DNA of 64,000 bases from an uncultured Bacteroidales bacterium (GCA_905235375.1 CAJOLH010000003.1:1-64000), one strand, 5' to 3'; counted from the first letter of the stretch, positions 1-8,349 are shown. Program-made: numbers and translations. The notes: generated by a model not told the origin, from the letters alone.

Positions 1-1
1 G

Positions 2-82
2 CAGAAAGGTGTAGATTGGCAGTTTACCACTGACGATGCTCGAATCAAGCTCAAGCATTTGTACCCGATAATTAACTTTTAG
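2..82 (+). CDS. C-terminal end of a probable transposase (partial)
   Basis: An open frame enters from the left edge and stops with TAG at 80-82, giving the last 26 residues of a protein. The tail contains WQFTTDDARIKLKHLYP, which resembles tails I associate with IS630-type DDE transposases. The match is from memory on a short tail, so the family is tentative. It is on the same strand as, and 36 bases upstream of, the acyl-carrier cluster. If it is a transposase it marks a mobile-element boundary beside that cluster. The gene start lies outside the window. Confidence 0.4.
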   Translation, partial: QKGVDWQFTTDDARIKLKHLYPIINF

Positions 83-118
83 GCTTTACAAACTACTAGA
101 TTATATTAACTTTACTAA

Positions 119-727
119 ATGGGAAATACTGTTGTATTCCGGGATTTTGAGGATCGAGACATCGATTTTATCTATAAGTGTAAGAATGACGAGAAGTTGA
201 ATAGCAAAATAGTCGGTGGCTTTCATCACTTTACCTACGAAGAAGCCGTCAAATGGGTGCATGGGTGCATGGGTGAACATGAAACCTATAAGTTTTGGGC
301 GGTCTGTACCAACGACGACGAGAAGCGTATTGTCGGTTGGGTAAGTCTTTCACAGATTGATCGGAAAAACCATAGCGCATGTTTTCATGGGATTGTGATT
401 GCTGACGATGAGTATCGCGATGGACTGGCATGGATCGAATCATATTTGTTTATTCATGAGCAGGCTTTCGAAGTAATGGGGCTCAATCGTCTGTATGGAA
501 CTTGTCGCGTTGATAATAAATTATCTATGCAGATGGGTCCTGCCATGTTTAGTCAAAAGGAAGGAATATTAAGAGAGGCAATTTTTGATAATGGGCAATA
601 CGTGGATTTATATGCTTCTGCGTTATTAGCCAAAGATTATTTCTTCCATAAGCAGAATGGTGATTATGAGATTCCCAAAATAATTAGAAGATTGGTATTG
701 GCTAAAAAGCAATCTAGAAAAAACTGA
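119..727 (+). CDS. GNAT family N-acetyltransferase (RimJ/RimL-like)
   Basis: A 202-residue protein with the layout of GNAT_3-type acetyltransferases. The N-terminal strand-helix has FRDFEDRDIDFIY, a central strand reads RIVGWVSL, and the C-terminal half has the GLNRLYG element typical of RimJ/RimL and PseH relatives. Family members move an acetyl or acyl group from CoA to an amine on a protein, sugar or small molecule. The classical R/Q-x-x-G-x-G loop is not obvious, so cofactor binding is less certain. It is the first gene of a co-directional run, 26 bases before the first ketoacyl synthase. I infer that it transfers, or helps prepare, the acyl group made by the following genes. Confidence 0.75.
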   Translation: MGNTVVFRDFEDRDIDFIYKCKNDEKLNSKIVGGFHHFTYEEAVKWVHGCMGEHETYKFWAVCTNDDEKRIVGWVSLSQIDRKNHSACFHGIVIADDEYRDGLAWIESYLFIHEQAFEVMGLNRLYGTCRVDNKLSMQMGPAMFSQKEGILREAIFDNGQYVDLYASALLAKDYFFHKQNGDYEIPKIIRRLVLAKKQSRKN

Positions 728-753
728 TTTAAGATAATTTTTAGGTAAATAGA

Positions 754-1866
754 ATGGCATTTTTCAAATTCCATAATATTCGTGTTGCCGGCGTGGCATG
801 TGCCGTACCCAAGAATGAAGTTAAAACCGAATCATACAAGCCTCTGTTCGGAAATGAAGAAGTTGAGAAGTTCATGCAGATGACTGGTGTGCGCAGTTCA
901 CACCGTACTTTGGAGCATCAAACCTGCAGTGACCTCGGGTTCCGTGCAGCCCAGGAACTTCTTGCTCACATGGATGTTGATTCTTCCGAGATTGGCGCAT
1001 GCATCTTCTCGTCGCATAGCCCCGACTATCGCCGACCGGCCACAGCCTTCGTCCTTCAATATCGATTGGGCATTCCAAAGGAGGCGGTTTGTTATGACAT
1101 CAGCCTTGGTTGCTCTTCCTTGGTGGTAGGCATGCAGACTGTGGCTTCCATCATGAATATGGGAGATATCCGTAAAGCGCTGCTCTTTGTGGGGGATACC
1201 GCTGGTAAGTCGGTTTATCCCGAAGATCGCAGTTCTGCCATGCTGTTTGGTGAGGCAGGCGCTGTGATGTTGTTGGAGAAAACTGATAACCCCAATGATG
1301 AGATCAATGCCCTTGTGCGAAGCGATGGCAGCGGCTACAGCTATATGATAGTTCCTGGCGGCGGCTATCGCAACCTTCACGCCAGCGAGGAAGTGGTCAT
1401 GTGCGAAGATGGCAACCCCCGAACTCTGATGAATAGTTTTATTCAGGGTACTTCGGTGTTCACGTTTACCATTTTCGACGTGCCTCGATTGATCAAGGAC
1501 TTCTTTGCCAAGACCGAAACAACACCTGACGACTACGACTGCTTCGGCTTCCATCAGGCGAACCTCTACATACTGAAACAAATTGCCAAAAAAACCAAGA
1601 TTGACTTTGAGCGTATGCCTATAACCCTCGACCGCTATGGCAATACCTCGGGAGCTTCTGCAATCGTTTCGCTATGCGACCGCTATGGCTCCGACACCGA
1701 GAACAGGAAGATTAAGGTAATGGCCTGTGGATTTGGCATTGGCATATCGCTTGGAGCAACCTCTTTTGAAATCAATACTGCCGACATCTTGCCTATCTAT
1801 GAGGATGATGCCATCTATGAGGATGGCCTCATTACCGATCCTAACCAACTTTACGAGAAGAAATAA
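754..1866 (+). CDS. 3-oxoacyl-ACP synthase III (FabH-like), copy 1
   Basis: A 370-residue thiolase-fold enzyme of the KASIII group, which condenses a starter acyl thioester with an extender on an acyl carrier protein. The catalytic triad is visible: Cys120 in SLGCSS, His267 in FHQAN and Asn297 in YGNTSGAS. The C-terminal GFGIGISLGA loop closes the active site. Full-length FabH is about 320 residues; the extra length is mostly a C-terminal tail. Housekeeping FabH is unlikely because the gene sits among accessory acyl-carrier genes and a second KASIII lies 4 kb downstream. The TAATG junction (stop and next start share one base at 1866) indicates translational coupling to the adenylating ligase. 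Starter and extender are unknown. Confidence 0.9.
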   Translation: MAFFKFHNIRVAGVACAVPKNEVKTESYKPLFGNEEVEKFMQMTGVRSSHRTLEHQTCSDLGFRAAQELLAHMDVDSSEIGACIFSSHSPDYRRPATAFVLQYRLGIPKEAVCYDISLGCSSLVVGMQTVASIMNMGDIRKALLFVGDTAGKSVYPEDRSSAMLFGEAGAVMLLEKTDNPNDEINALVRSDGSGYSYMIVPGGGYRNLHASEEVVMCEDGNPRTLMNSFIQGTSVFTFTIFDVPRLIKDFFAKTETTPDDYDCFGFHQANLYILKQIAKKTKIDFERMPITLDRYGNTSGASAIVSLCDRYGSDTENRKIKVMACGFGIGISLGATSFEINTADILPIYEDDAIYEDGLITDPNQLYEKK

Positions 1867-3395
1867 TGGTAACCAATATACTTGACTATCTGGAGCATAC
1901 TGCTCAGCGTCTCCCCGACAAAACCGCATTGGCTGATGATAAGCTGAGCCTTACTTTCTGCCAGTGGGTTCAGCAGGCCGAAAGCATTGGAACAGCAATC
2001 GCTGAGGCCACCAATAGCACCATCCGTCGTGCAGTTCTTGTATTTGTCGACCGCCGCATCGAAGGATTGGTCGGAGCAATGGGTGCCGTTGAGAGTGGCA
2101 ACTTCTATGTGCCGATTGACTGCAAGATGCCTTTTGAGCGTGTGCGCTTGATTGCTGACGTATGCAAGCCCATTGCCGCTGTAGCAACAACCCCCGCTGA
2201 CTTGAAGACTCTCGACCAGATTGAGTTCAGTGGGCCAAGATTCCTTTACAATGAGTTTAAGGAACACGAGGCAGATAAGCTCAGACTTACTGCAATCCGC
2301 GAACAGATTATTGATCTTGATCCGGTCTATAGCATTTTCACCAGTGGCTCCACGGGTGTTCCTAAAGGTGTGGTTATTTCTCATCGTGGAATGATCGACC
2401 TAGCCAATTGGCTGGTTGAAACCTTTGAGTTTACCGAACAGGATGCCTTGGGCAACCAGACCCCGTTCTACTTTGACGGTTCGGTGAAGGACATCGTCAT
2501 CTGCTTGAAGAGCGGTGCAACGTTGAATGTGATAGGGAAGAAGTACTTCACCTTCACCAAACTTCTGATGCCGCTGCTGAACGACCGTCACATCACCGCC
2601 ATTCTTTGGGCTACTTCTGCCATTGTGCTTGTCGGTAACAGTGACATCTTGAGTGTGGCATTGCCCGAACATCTTCGCCTTGTCACCTTTGCCGGAGAGG
2701 CAATGCCTGCTAAGCAATTGCGTACCTGGCAGGAGAAACTTCCGAATGTAAAGTTTGTTAACCTCTATGGTCCTACCGAGATTACCGTTGACTGCACCTA
2801 CTTCGATGTGAGGCGCCAGTATGCCGACGACGAGTATATCCCCATCGGAAAGGCATGCCGTAATATGCAGGTCATTGTGCTGAAGGAAGACGATACCGAG
2901 GCAACTGTCGGCGAAGTGGGCGAGCTTTGTGTACGAGGAACGGGTGTCGCATTGGGCTACTATGGCAACAGTACCAAGACCGATGAGGTGTTTGTCCAGA
3001 ATCCCTTGAATCCGCTGTTCAACGATATTATCTACCGCACAGGCGATTTGGTGAAACCTGCTGAGGACGGCAACCTGGTCTTCGTTTCGCGCAAGGATTT
3101 CCAGGTGAAGCACAAGGGTAACCGTATTGAATTGGGTGAGATTGAGGTGGCTGTGAACGCTATTGAAGGTGTCACGAATGCCGCTTGCATATTCGACCAT
3201 GAGACTGACAAACTGGTTCTCTATTACACCACCATTGATGGTCAGTCCATGGACATCATCAATCTCGTAAAGGAACGCATCCCTGTGTATATGTTCCCTG
3301 AGGTTGTGAATCATCTGTCGCAGATGCCTTATAATTTAAATGGTAAGATAGACCGCATAGAACTGAAAAAGCGATATGATGCTGAAAAAGGTTGA
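1866..3395 (+). CDS. DltA-like adenylation enzyme (amino/carboxylic acid-ACP ligase)
   Basis: A 509-residue stand-alone AMP-binding enzyme. The P-loop FTSGSTGVPKGV lies at about residues 158-169, followed by the substrate-pocket strand FYFDGSVKDI, the LYGPTEITVDCT motif, the YRTGDLV motif and the C-terminal NGKIDR with the catalytic lysine near 494. Order and spacing fit amino-acid adenylation domains, closest by eye to DltA, which loads D-alanine on a carrier protein. No condensation or carrier domain is fused, so a free ACP must be the acceptor; two ACPs follow in the same run. The pocket suggests a small substrate, but I cannot name it. The gene overlaps the next by 20 bases. Confidence 0.85.
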   Translation: MVTNILDYLEHTAQRLPDKTALADDKLSLTFCQWVQQAESIGTAIAEATNSTIRRAVLVFVDRRIEGLVGAMGAVESGNFYVPIDCKMPFERVRLIADVCKPIAAVATTPADLKTLDQIEFSGPRFLYNEFKEHEADKLRLTAIREQIIDLDPVYSIFTSGSTGVPKGVVISHRGMIDLANWLVETFEFTEQDALGNQTPFYFDGSVKDIVICLKSGATLNVIGKKYFTFTKLLMPLLNDRHITAILWATSAIVLVGNSDILSVALPEHLRLVTFAGEAMPAKQLRTWQEKLPNVKFVNLYGPTEITVDCTYFDVRRQYADDEYIPIGKACRNMQVIVLKEDDTEATVGEVGELCVRGTGVALGYYGNSTKTDEVFVQNPLNPLFNDIIYRTGDLVKPAEDGNLVFVSRKDFQVKHKGNRIELGEIEVAVNAIEGVTNAACIFDHETDKLVLYYTTIDGQSMDIINLVKERIPVYMFPEVVNHLSQMPYNLNGKIDRIELKKRYDAEKG

Positions 3396-4191
3396 GTCTT
3401 TCTCGCGTTACCAGGAAATCGTTGAGCATTACGGACAGAGAGGTTGCGCTTCTAACGACTATATCCAGCGTGAAGCGACCGACCTGATTGCCCACGATTC
3501 CTTGTATGAGTATTGCGGAGAAAGGAATGGCTTCCTTTTGGTGAAGAAAGATGGCTTCTGGAGGGTATATTTTTACCTGAACGACCACAATGAGATACTC
3601 TTGCTTCAAGGAGAAGTGCTTGAAACCGAGATTCTTTTTCGAGGCAATCTTGGCGAGCCCGCCGACGTAGTTGCTTTTTTGGAACGATGCTGCTTCAGGC
3701 GCCATCTTGTTCGTGACCAATATGCTGGTATCTACAAGGATCTTCAGCCCTTCAGGGTTAACGATGAGATTGTTGTTCAGCCCGCTCAGACATTAGCGGG
3801 TGTACAAGGTGCTTTCGACCTATTCAATCAATCTTTCGACATGTATAGTGGCGATTATGTCTCACCAGAATACTATGAAGGGTTGTTGGCCAGTGGTTCC
3901 GTACTGCTCGCCTGGCGCAGGCATGAGGAAGAATCTAGGTTCGTGGGCGCGCTTCATCAAACTGTAGAGAACAATGTCGCTTGGGTTTCGCACTTGGCTG
4001 TGAAAGAATCCGCTCGTGGTCAACATGTGGGGCAGGCTTTGCTCGATGCTTTCGTGGAGCGAAACATGGTTACAGAAAAGTCCAGGTATATGCTCTGGGT
4101 ACAGCATCAGAACTCCGTCGCAGTAAGCCTATACGAAAAGAAAGGATTCAAATATTTGGGTAAATCCTCATTATCTATGATTAAACTATAA
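3376..4191 (+). CDS. GNAT acetyltransferase with extra N-terminal domain
   Basis: A 271-residue protein with a C-terminal GNAT domain (about residues 140-271). The acetyl-CoA loop ARGQHVGQA is at 213-221, preceded by the LAV strand and followed by SVAVSLYEKKGFKYLG, the usual final helix and strand. Residues 1-130 form a separate domain that I do not recognise, possibly a degenerate GNAT half. Two in-frame ATGs (3376 and 3379) lie inside the end of the ligase gene, so translation is coupled. The position between ligase and ACP suggests that it moves an acyl or aminoacyl group to or from an amine. The acceptor is not deducible. Confidence 0.8.
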   Translation: MMLKKVESFSRYQEIVEHYGQRGCASNDYIQREATDLIAHDSLYEYCGERNGFLLVKKDGFWRVYFYLNDHNEILLLQGEVLETEILFRGNLGEPADVVAFLERCCFRRHLVRDQYAGIYKDLQPFRVNDEIVVQPAQTLAGVQGAFDLFNQSFDMYSGDYVSPEYYEGLLASGSVLLAWRRHEEESRFVGALHQTVENNVAWVSHLAVKESARGQHVGQALLDAFVERNMVTEKSRYMLWVQHQNSVAVSLYEKKGFKYLGKSSLSMIKL

Positions 4192-4204
4192 AAATATAAG
4201 CAAT

Positions 4205-4441
4205 ATGGAGAAGTTATTAGACCTTTTGACGGGCATTCGCCCTGATGTAGATTTTGAGAACGAAACTGCTCTAATTGACGATGGTATTCTTGATTCGTTT
4301 GATGTGGTTTCCATTATTTCTGAGATTGACGATGTTTTCGGTGTCCAAATTCGAATCAATGAACTTGACCCTGAGAACTTCAATTCTGCTTTGGCAATTT
4401 GGAATTTAATTCAGAAGTTGAATAAAAATATTCAACAATAA
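4205..4441 (+). CDS. Acyl carrier protein, copy 1
   Basis: A 78-residue acidic helical protein with the phosphopantetheine attachment site GILDSFDVV; the modified serine is Ser31. The D-S-F-D variant replaces the D-S-L of FabC-type carriers, as is common in specialised carriers. It lies 13 bases after the GNAT gene and is the last gene of the first, more G+C-rich part of the cluster. It is the nearest candidate acceptor for the adenylating ligase. No phosphopantetheinyl transferase is encoded in the window, so the housekeeping enzyme would have to activate it. Confidence 0.9.
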   Translation: MEKLLDLLTGIRPDVDFENETALIDDGILDSFDVVSIISEIDDVFGVQIRINELDPENFNSALAIWNLIQKLNKNIQQ

Positions 4442-4462
4442 TTATACTCCCTTTTACATTTT

Positions 4463-4494
4463 CTTTTTAGACAAAAAGTTTGTATTTATATTTG
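4463..4494 (+). promoter_or_regulatory. Possible internal promoter (weak)
   Basis: A TATATTTG box at 4487-4494 matches the Bacteroidetes -7 consensus TAnnTTTG. Twenty bases upstream there is only cttt instead of TTTG. It is very close to the ATG at 4502, which would leave almost no leader unless translation starts at Met6 (4517). It coincides with the compositional break between the two halves of the cluster. Confidence 0.25.
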
Positions 4495-4501
4495 ATTAGA
4501 A

Positions 4502-5185
4502 ATGAAAATGAATCCTATGGATCTTTCGGGAAAGAAAATCCTAGTATATGGGGACAAGTCTGGAATTGATGATGCCATAAATTCCCAGTTGAAATCATTA
4601 GGCGCAGACATTGTTTTTTATTTTCAGAAAGATGTTAATCTAGTCGAAGACGAATTAATACAAATTGTCATCGATACACACTTTGATGGTTTCGTATTTA
4701 CACTAATGCACAGCGTTTTTAGGCCGCTACAATTCGTGAAACCTGAGTTGATTTCTCAGATAATGAATGATAACTTCGCGTTATTTATTGAGGCTATTAG
4801 GGTTCTTCGAAAATGCCGATTGTTGAAAAATGGGGCAAGCGTTGTTGCTCTCTCTTCCATCAGCAGTATACGTGCTATGAAAGCTAAGATGGCATTCTGC
4901 TCTGCCAAGGCTGCATTAGATGCTGCTGTTCGTTGTCTCGCAATAGAATTGGCAGATAAAAAGATACGTGTAAACTCTATTCAAAAAGGTGTAGTTGATA
5001 CCGATTCCGAAAAAGAGCATATTCAGGATATAACTGCTATCAATAGTGGAGAAGCTGAGAGAATGACACCTCTTGGTCCTTCATCTGCTATTGAGGTGGC
5101 AAATCTAGTCGCCTTTCTACTTAGCGATGCGACAAAGACAATTACAGGTACGTCAATAATAATAGATGGTGGATATACATTATGA
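4502..5185 (+). CDS. SDR-fold protein lacking the catalytic tyrosine
   Basis: A 227-residue short-chain dehydrogenase/reductase homologue, similar in length and C-terminus (GTSIIIDGGYTL) to FabG-type reductases. The key residues have changed. The cofactor loop reads VYGDKSGIDDA where TGxxxGIG is expected. The catalytic YxxxK reads FCSAK, so Phe132 replaces the tyrosine while Lys136 is kept. The serine region ALSSIS is intact. Without the tyrosine hydroxyl, normal ketone reduction is unlikely. It overlaps the next, complete SDR by four bases (ATGA), so a non-catalytic partner role in a hetero-oligomer is a reasonable inference. The frame is otherwise clean, so this is not obvious decay. Confidence 0.8.
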   Translation: MKMNPMDLSGKKILVYGDKSGIDDAINSQLKSLGADIVFYFQKDVNLVEDELIQIVIDTHFDGFVFTLMHSVFRPLQFVKPELISQIMNDNFALFIEAIRVLRKCRLLKNGASVVALSSISSIRAMKAKMAFCSAKAALDAAVRCLAIELADKKIRVNSIQKGVVDTDSEKEHIQDITAINSGEAERMTPLGPSSAIEVANLVAFLLSDATKTITGTSIIIDGGYTL

Positions 5186-5937
5186 AAGTGATAGACTTTA
5201 CAGGTAAAACAATCATTGTGGCTGGGGCAGGTGGTATAGGGTCATCTATTGCAGCAAAACTCAATGCATTAGGTGGCAAGATAATCTTGATGGATATCTG
5301 CGATGATGCCATGAATCATACACTTTCTAAATTGAATGGTGAGAATTATGCATACCATTGTGATTTTTCGGATGTTAATGGTATAGAAACAATCATCAAT
5401 AGTATAATAAAACTTCATGGCGCTATTGACGGATTTGTTTATTGCGTCGGAATCGGTGCTGTTCGCCCTTTGAAGCAGTCAAAGTATGGTTTTATGCAGA
5501 ATGTTATGAATATCAACTTCTTTTCATTTGTTGAAATTGTTAGATGTCTTTCATTAAAAGGACATTTCTCACCAAATGGAATGAATATAGTTGGTATTTC
5601 AGCACTTGGGGCTTTCCTTGGTAATTCTACAAAAACGGCCTACTGTGCATCCAAGGGTGCTATGAATGCTGCAGTAAGATGTTTGGCCAAGGAATTGGCA
5701 CCAAAGTGTATTAGAGTGAATACTGTAGCACCAGGTGTAACAGATACGCCAATGGCAAAAGCAGCTGAAGAATATGGTGCTGGTTCAAAAGAGCATGATG
5801 CTATTTTGGAAAGACAATATTTAGGCATTTGTGACCCTTCAGATGTAACTGATGCGGTTGTTTTCCTGTTGAGTGATATGTCGAAAAAAATTACAGGCTG
5901 CTGCCTGCCAGTTGATGGAGGTAAATTATCATCATAA
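5182..5937 (+). CDS. SDR family oxidoreductase (FabG-like)
   Basis: A 251-residue classical SDR. The NAD(P)-binding loop AGAGGIGSS is near residues 14-22, there is a YCVGIGA strand, and the active site has Tyr154 and Lys158 in YCASK, with Ser in VGISAL and a C-terminal CCLPVDGGKL. FabG relatives reduce 3-oxoacyl-ACP to 3-hydroxyacyl-ACP, which fits the adjacent KASIII and ACP genes. An acidic residue after the second strand (MDICDD) suggests NAD(H) rather than NADP(H), by family rule. It overlaps the preceding degenerate SDR by four bases and precedes KASIII copy 2 by 18 bases. Confidence 0.85.
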   Translation: MKVIDFTGKTIIVAGAGGIGSSIAAKLNALGGKIILMDICDDAMNHTLSKLNGENYAYHCDFSDVNGIETIINSIIKLHGAIDGFVYCVGIGAVRPLKQSKYGFMQNVMNINFFSFVEIVRCLSLKGHFSPNGMNIVGISALGAFLGNSTKTAYCASKGAMNAAVRCLAKELAPKCIRVNTVAPGVTDTPMAKAAEEYGAGSKEHDAILERQYLGICDPSDVTDAVVFLLSDMSKKITGCCLPVDGGKLSS

Positions 5938-5955
5938 CAACAACTAGATAAAGGA

Positions 5956-6993
5956 ATGATTACAAACAAGTTCACAAATATTAGTATTAACGGCATAGCA
6001 TGTGCTGTTTCAACGAAGTGGGTTTCTGTTGAGTCACTGAAAGATGGAACTAACGATGAAATGCTTAACCGCTTTGTCAAAAATACGAGTGTAACAGGTC
6101 ATTATGAATGTGGCTCAAAACAATCAGCTGCTGATTTGGCGTGTGTTGCAGCAAGACATATTCTTGATGCTCAGGCAATAGATAGAAATGAAGTCGGAAT
6201 TGTTGTTTATGCTACTCAATATCCTGACTATAAGGCACCTTCAACAGCTTGTGTACTTCAAGATCGGCTTGGGCTTTCCCATGATTGCATAGCTTTTGAC
6301 GTCAATCTCGGATGTTCTGGGTTCGTCTATGGCCTGAATATCGTAGCATCTTTAATGCATAGTGGTAATGCCAAATATGGTTTGCTTTTGGCCGGAGATA
6401 CACCGTCGAAGGGTATCAGGAGTGACAATAGCCGAAATCTATTTGGAGATGCAAGCTCAGCTACGTTGCTCGCTAAAACTGAGAATGCTACTCCAATAAC
6501 TATAGTGTCACGGACTGATGGTTCTGGCTTTAAGGCAATTCTTCGTCCATATGGCTATGCCAAGCATCCAGATAGACCAGATACGGAAGGAGTCTTTGAT
6601 GAAATAGGGGTTTTTAATTTTGCTATAGATCAAGCACCAGAAATGATTAACGAACTTTTGTTACAAGAAAACCTAAATTCAGATGCATTTGACTGTCTTG
6701 TTCTTCATCAGGCTAATATGATGATTATGAAACAGATTGCGAAGCGGACTAAATTCAAAAAGGAGAAAATGTTGGTTTCCATTGATAGATTTGCCAACAC
6801 TAGCGCAGCGTCCATACCACTTAGCTTAGTCCTTAATTATGGTGATAGCTTTGATGAAAAGGTACTTCATTCACTTATATGTGGATATGGAGTAGGGCTA
6901 TCTTGGGCGGCAGGAATTATAGATGTTCATGTGAAGAGCATTTATCCTTTAATAGAAACAGACGAATATTTTGATGATGGACTCTACGATTAA
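5956..6993 (+). CDS. 3-oxoacyl-ACP synthase III (FabH-like), copy 2
   Basis: A 345-residue KASIII with a complete triad: Cys120 in NLGCSGF, His251 in LHQAN and Asn281 in FANTSAAS. It aligns end to end with copy 1 (754-1866), sharing the IACAV start, the PDYKAPSTA/PDYRRPATA stretch and the HQAN region, yet differs clearly in sequence and base composition. It looks like a divergent paralogue acquired with this half of the cluster rather than a recent duplicate. The two copies probably differ in starter or extender. Its last 23 bases overlap the next SDR gene. Confidence 0.9.
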   Translation: MITNKFTNISINGIACAVSTKWVSVESLKDGTNDEMLNRFVKNTSVTGHYECGSKQSAADLACVAARHILDAQAIDRNEVGIVVYATQYPDYKAPSTACVLQDRLGLSHDCIAFDVNLGCSGFVYGLNIVASLMHSGNAKYGLLLAGDTPSKGIRSDNSRNLFGDASSATLLAKTENATPITIVSRTDGSGFKAILRPYGYAKHPDRPDTEGVFDEIGVFNFAIDQAPEMINELLLQENLNSDAFDCLVLHQANMMIMKQIAKRTKFKKEKMLVSIDRFANTSAASIPLSLVLNYGDSFDEKVLHSLICGYGVGLSWAAGIIDVHVKSIYPLIETDEYFDDGLYD

Positions 6994-7729
6994 TCCATTC
7001 ACTCTATCAAGTAAGCGTATTCTCATTACGGGAGCATCGTCTGGTATTGGTAGGACTACAGCCGTTGAATGTAGCCGTCTTGGTGCATCCTTGGTATTGA
7101 CAGGTCGAAATGAGGAACGATTACAAGAAACGTTGTTAGCACTGGAAGGTGAAGGCCATCTGATTATGGCTGCAGAACTAACAGAAACAGAGTCAATAAC
7201 TAAATTAGTTGATAATGTTGGACTGCTTGATGGTGTTGTTTTGTGTGCAGGGCAAGGTAATGTCCTTCCCATGAAGCTAGCCACTCGGCAGAAAATTAGT
7301 CCAACATTCGAAATTAATTACTTTGCTCCTATTGAGCTTGTTCGACTTCTTTTAAAGAAGAAATGCATTAAGGAAGGAGCTTCGCTGGTCTTTGTAGCTA
7401 GTATTGGTGGTATTGATTCTATTACCATTGGAAATGGTGTTTATGGTGCATCGAAAGCTGCACTTAATAGTACCATGAAGTATTATGCTCTTGAATTAGC
7501 ATCTAAACGTATTCGCTGCAACAGTGTTTGCCCAGGGATGGTTAATACAAAGATGATAAAAAGTGGGGCGTTGAGCGAGGAGCAACATAAAGCCGACATG
7601 GAAAAGTATCCACTAAAGCGTTATGGGGAGCCACAGGATATCGCTTATGGCATAATCTATTTGCTTTCAGATGCGTCTTCGTGGGTAACTGGCCACTCAT
7701 TGGTCATAGATGGTGGCGTGACAATATAA
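6971..7729 (+). CDS. SDR family oxidoreductase (3-oxoacyl-ACP reductase-like)
   Basis: A 252-residue classical SDR. The cofactor loop TGASSGIGR is near residues 20-28, followed by the LTGRNEERL segment whose arginine is typical of NADP(H) users. Other landmarks are the LCAG turn, Tyr158 and Lys162 in YGASK, the VCPGMVNT segment and a terminal VIDGGVTI. This is the most FabG-like of the three SDRs. Three consecutive ATG codons (6971, 6974, 6977) could serve as start; all overlap the end of the KASIII gene. It is probably the ketoreductase acting after KASIII copy 2. Confidence 0.85.
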   Translation: MMMDSTINPFTLSSKRILITGASSGIGRTTAVECSRLGASLVLTGRNEERLQETLLALEGEGHLIMAAELTETESITKLVDNVGLLDGVVLCAGQGNVLPMKLATRQKISPTFEINYFAPIELVRLLLKKKCIKEGASLVFVASIGGIDSITIGNGVYGASKAALNSTMKYYALELASKRIRCNSVCPGMVNTKMIKSGALSEEQHKADMEKYPLKRYGEPQDIAYGIIYLLSDASSWVTGHSLVIDGGVTI

Positions 7730-7772
7730 AGAGAGTTGTAATTCAATTGTTTAATTAGTTAAAACACAAGAA

Positions 7773-7991
7773 ATGACAGACAAAGAAAAAATCGCATTGT
7801 TGGAAGACATGCTGGAACTCGATGGTGGGTCACTGAGGCCCGAAACTGTTTTGGCTGATCTTGATGAGTATGATTCAATGGCCAAATTATCGCTCATTGT
7901 CTTAATGGACGACGAATTTGGAAAGAAACTTACTGGCGAACAAATCCGTGAGTTCAAGAGTGTTCAAAACATCCTTGATTTCATGGATTAA
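7773..7991 (+). CDS. Acyl carrier protein, copy 2
   Basis: A 72-residue acidic protein with the carrier signature DEYDSMAKLSLI; Ser35 is the expected phosphopantetheine site. Predicted helices follow the usual four-helix plan. It ends the + strand cluster and is followed by a terminator. It differs from copy 1 around the serine (DSM against DSF), which suggests that the two carriers dock with different partners. Each KASIII therefore has a nearby carrier. Confidence 0.85.
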   Translation: MTDKEKIALLEDMLELDGGSLRPETVLADLDEYDSMAKLSLIVLMDDEFGKKLTGEQIREFKSVQNILDFMD

Positions 7992-8084
7992 TGAAAAGAG
8001 ATAGTTAATATAGAAATTCATTAATCGTCGAATCAAGATTACTGCCGTAACAGGACTGCCGGACAAGTTATTTTTTAAATTAAA

Positions 8085-8117
8085 GGGCTTGTATCGAAAT
8101 GATACAGGTCCTTTTTT
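8085..8117 (+). terminator. Rho-independent terminator of the acyl-carrier cluster
   Basis: An 11-bp stem (gggcttgtatc with gatacaggtcc, two G-U pairs) closes a five-base loop gaaat and is followed by six T residues at 8112-8117. It lies about 95 bases after the second ACP gene on the + strand. Confidence 0.8.
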
Positions 8118-8349
8118 GTAAGCTTTCAGTAAACCCTTTTTTACTAATGTCATATTGTATAACAATAAACCTTGGATATTTTCGAAAAGAATAGCACATG
8201 TTTGGAGCTAATTTCAGAGGTTTTCGGAAACGTTCTAAAAGGGAAAAGCAAGTAAGAATTCATTCATATTAATCCAAGCTAGGATAAATAGAAAACGTCA
8301 ATTTCCTCTCATCCAAAACAAAGACTAATCGCAAATCATTATTATAATT

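Noticed and set aside
898..1581. Long - strand open frame opposite the first KASIII gene
   Set aside because: It lies wholly within a strongly conserved gene on the other strand and has no recognisable protein pattern.
2400..3314. Long - strand open frame opposite the adenylating ligase
   Set aside because: Same reason: antisense shadow of a gene with all expected catalytic motifs.
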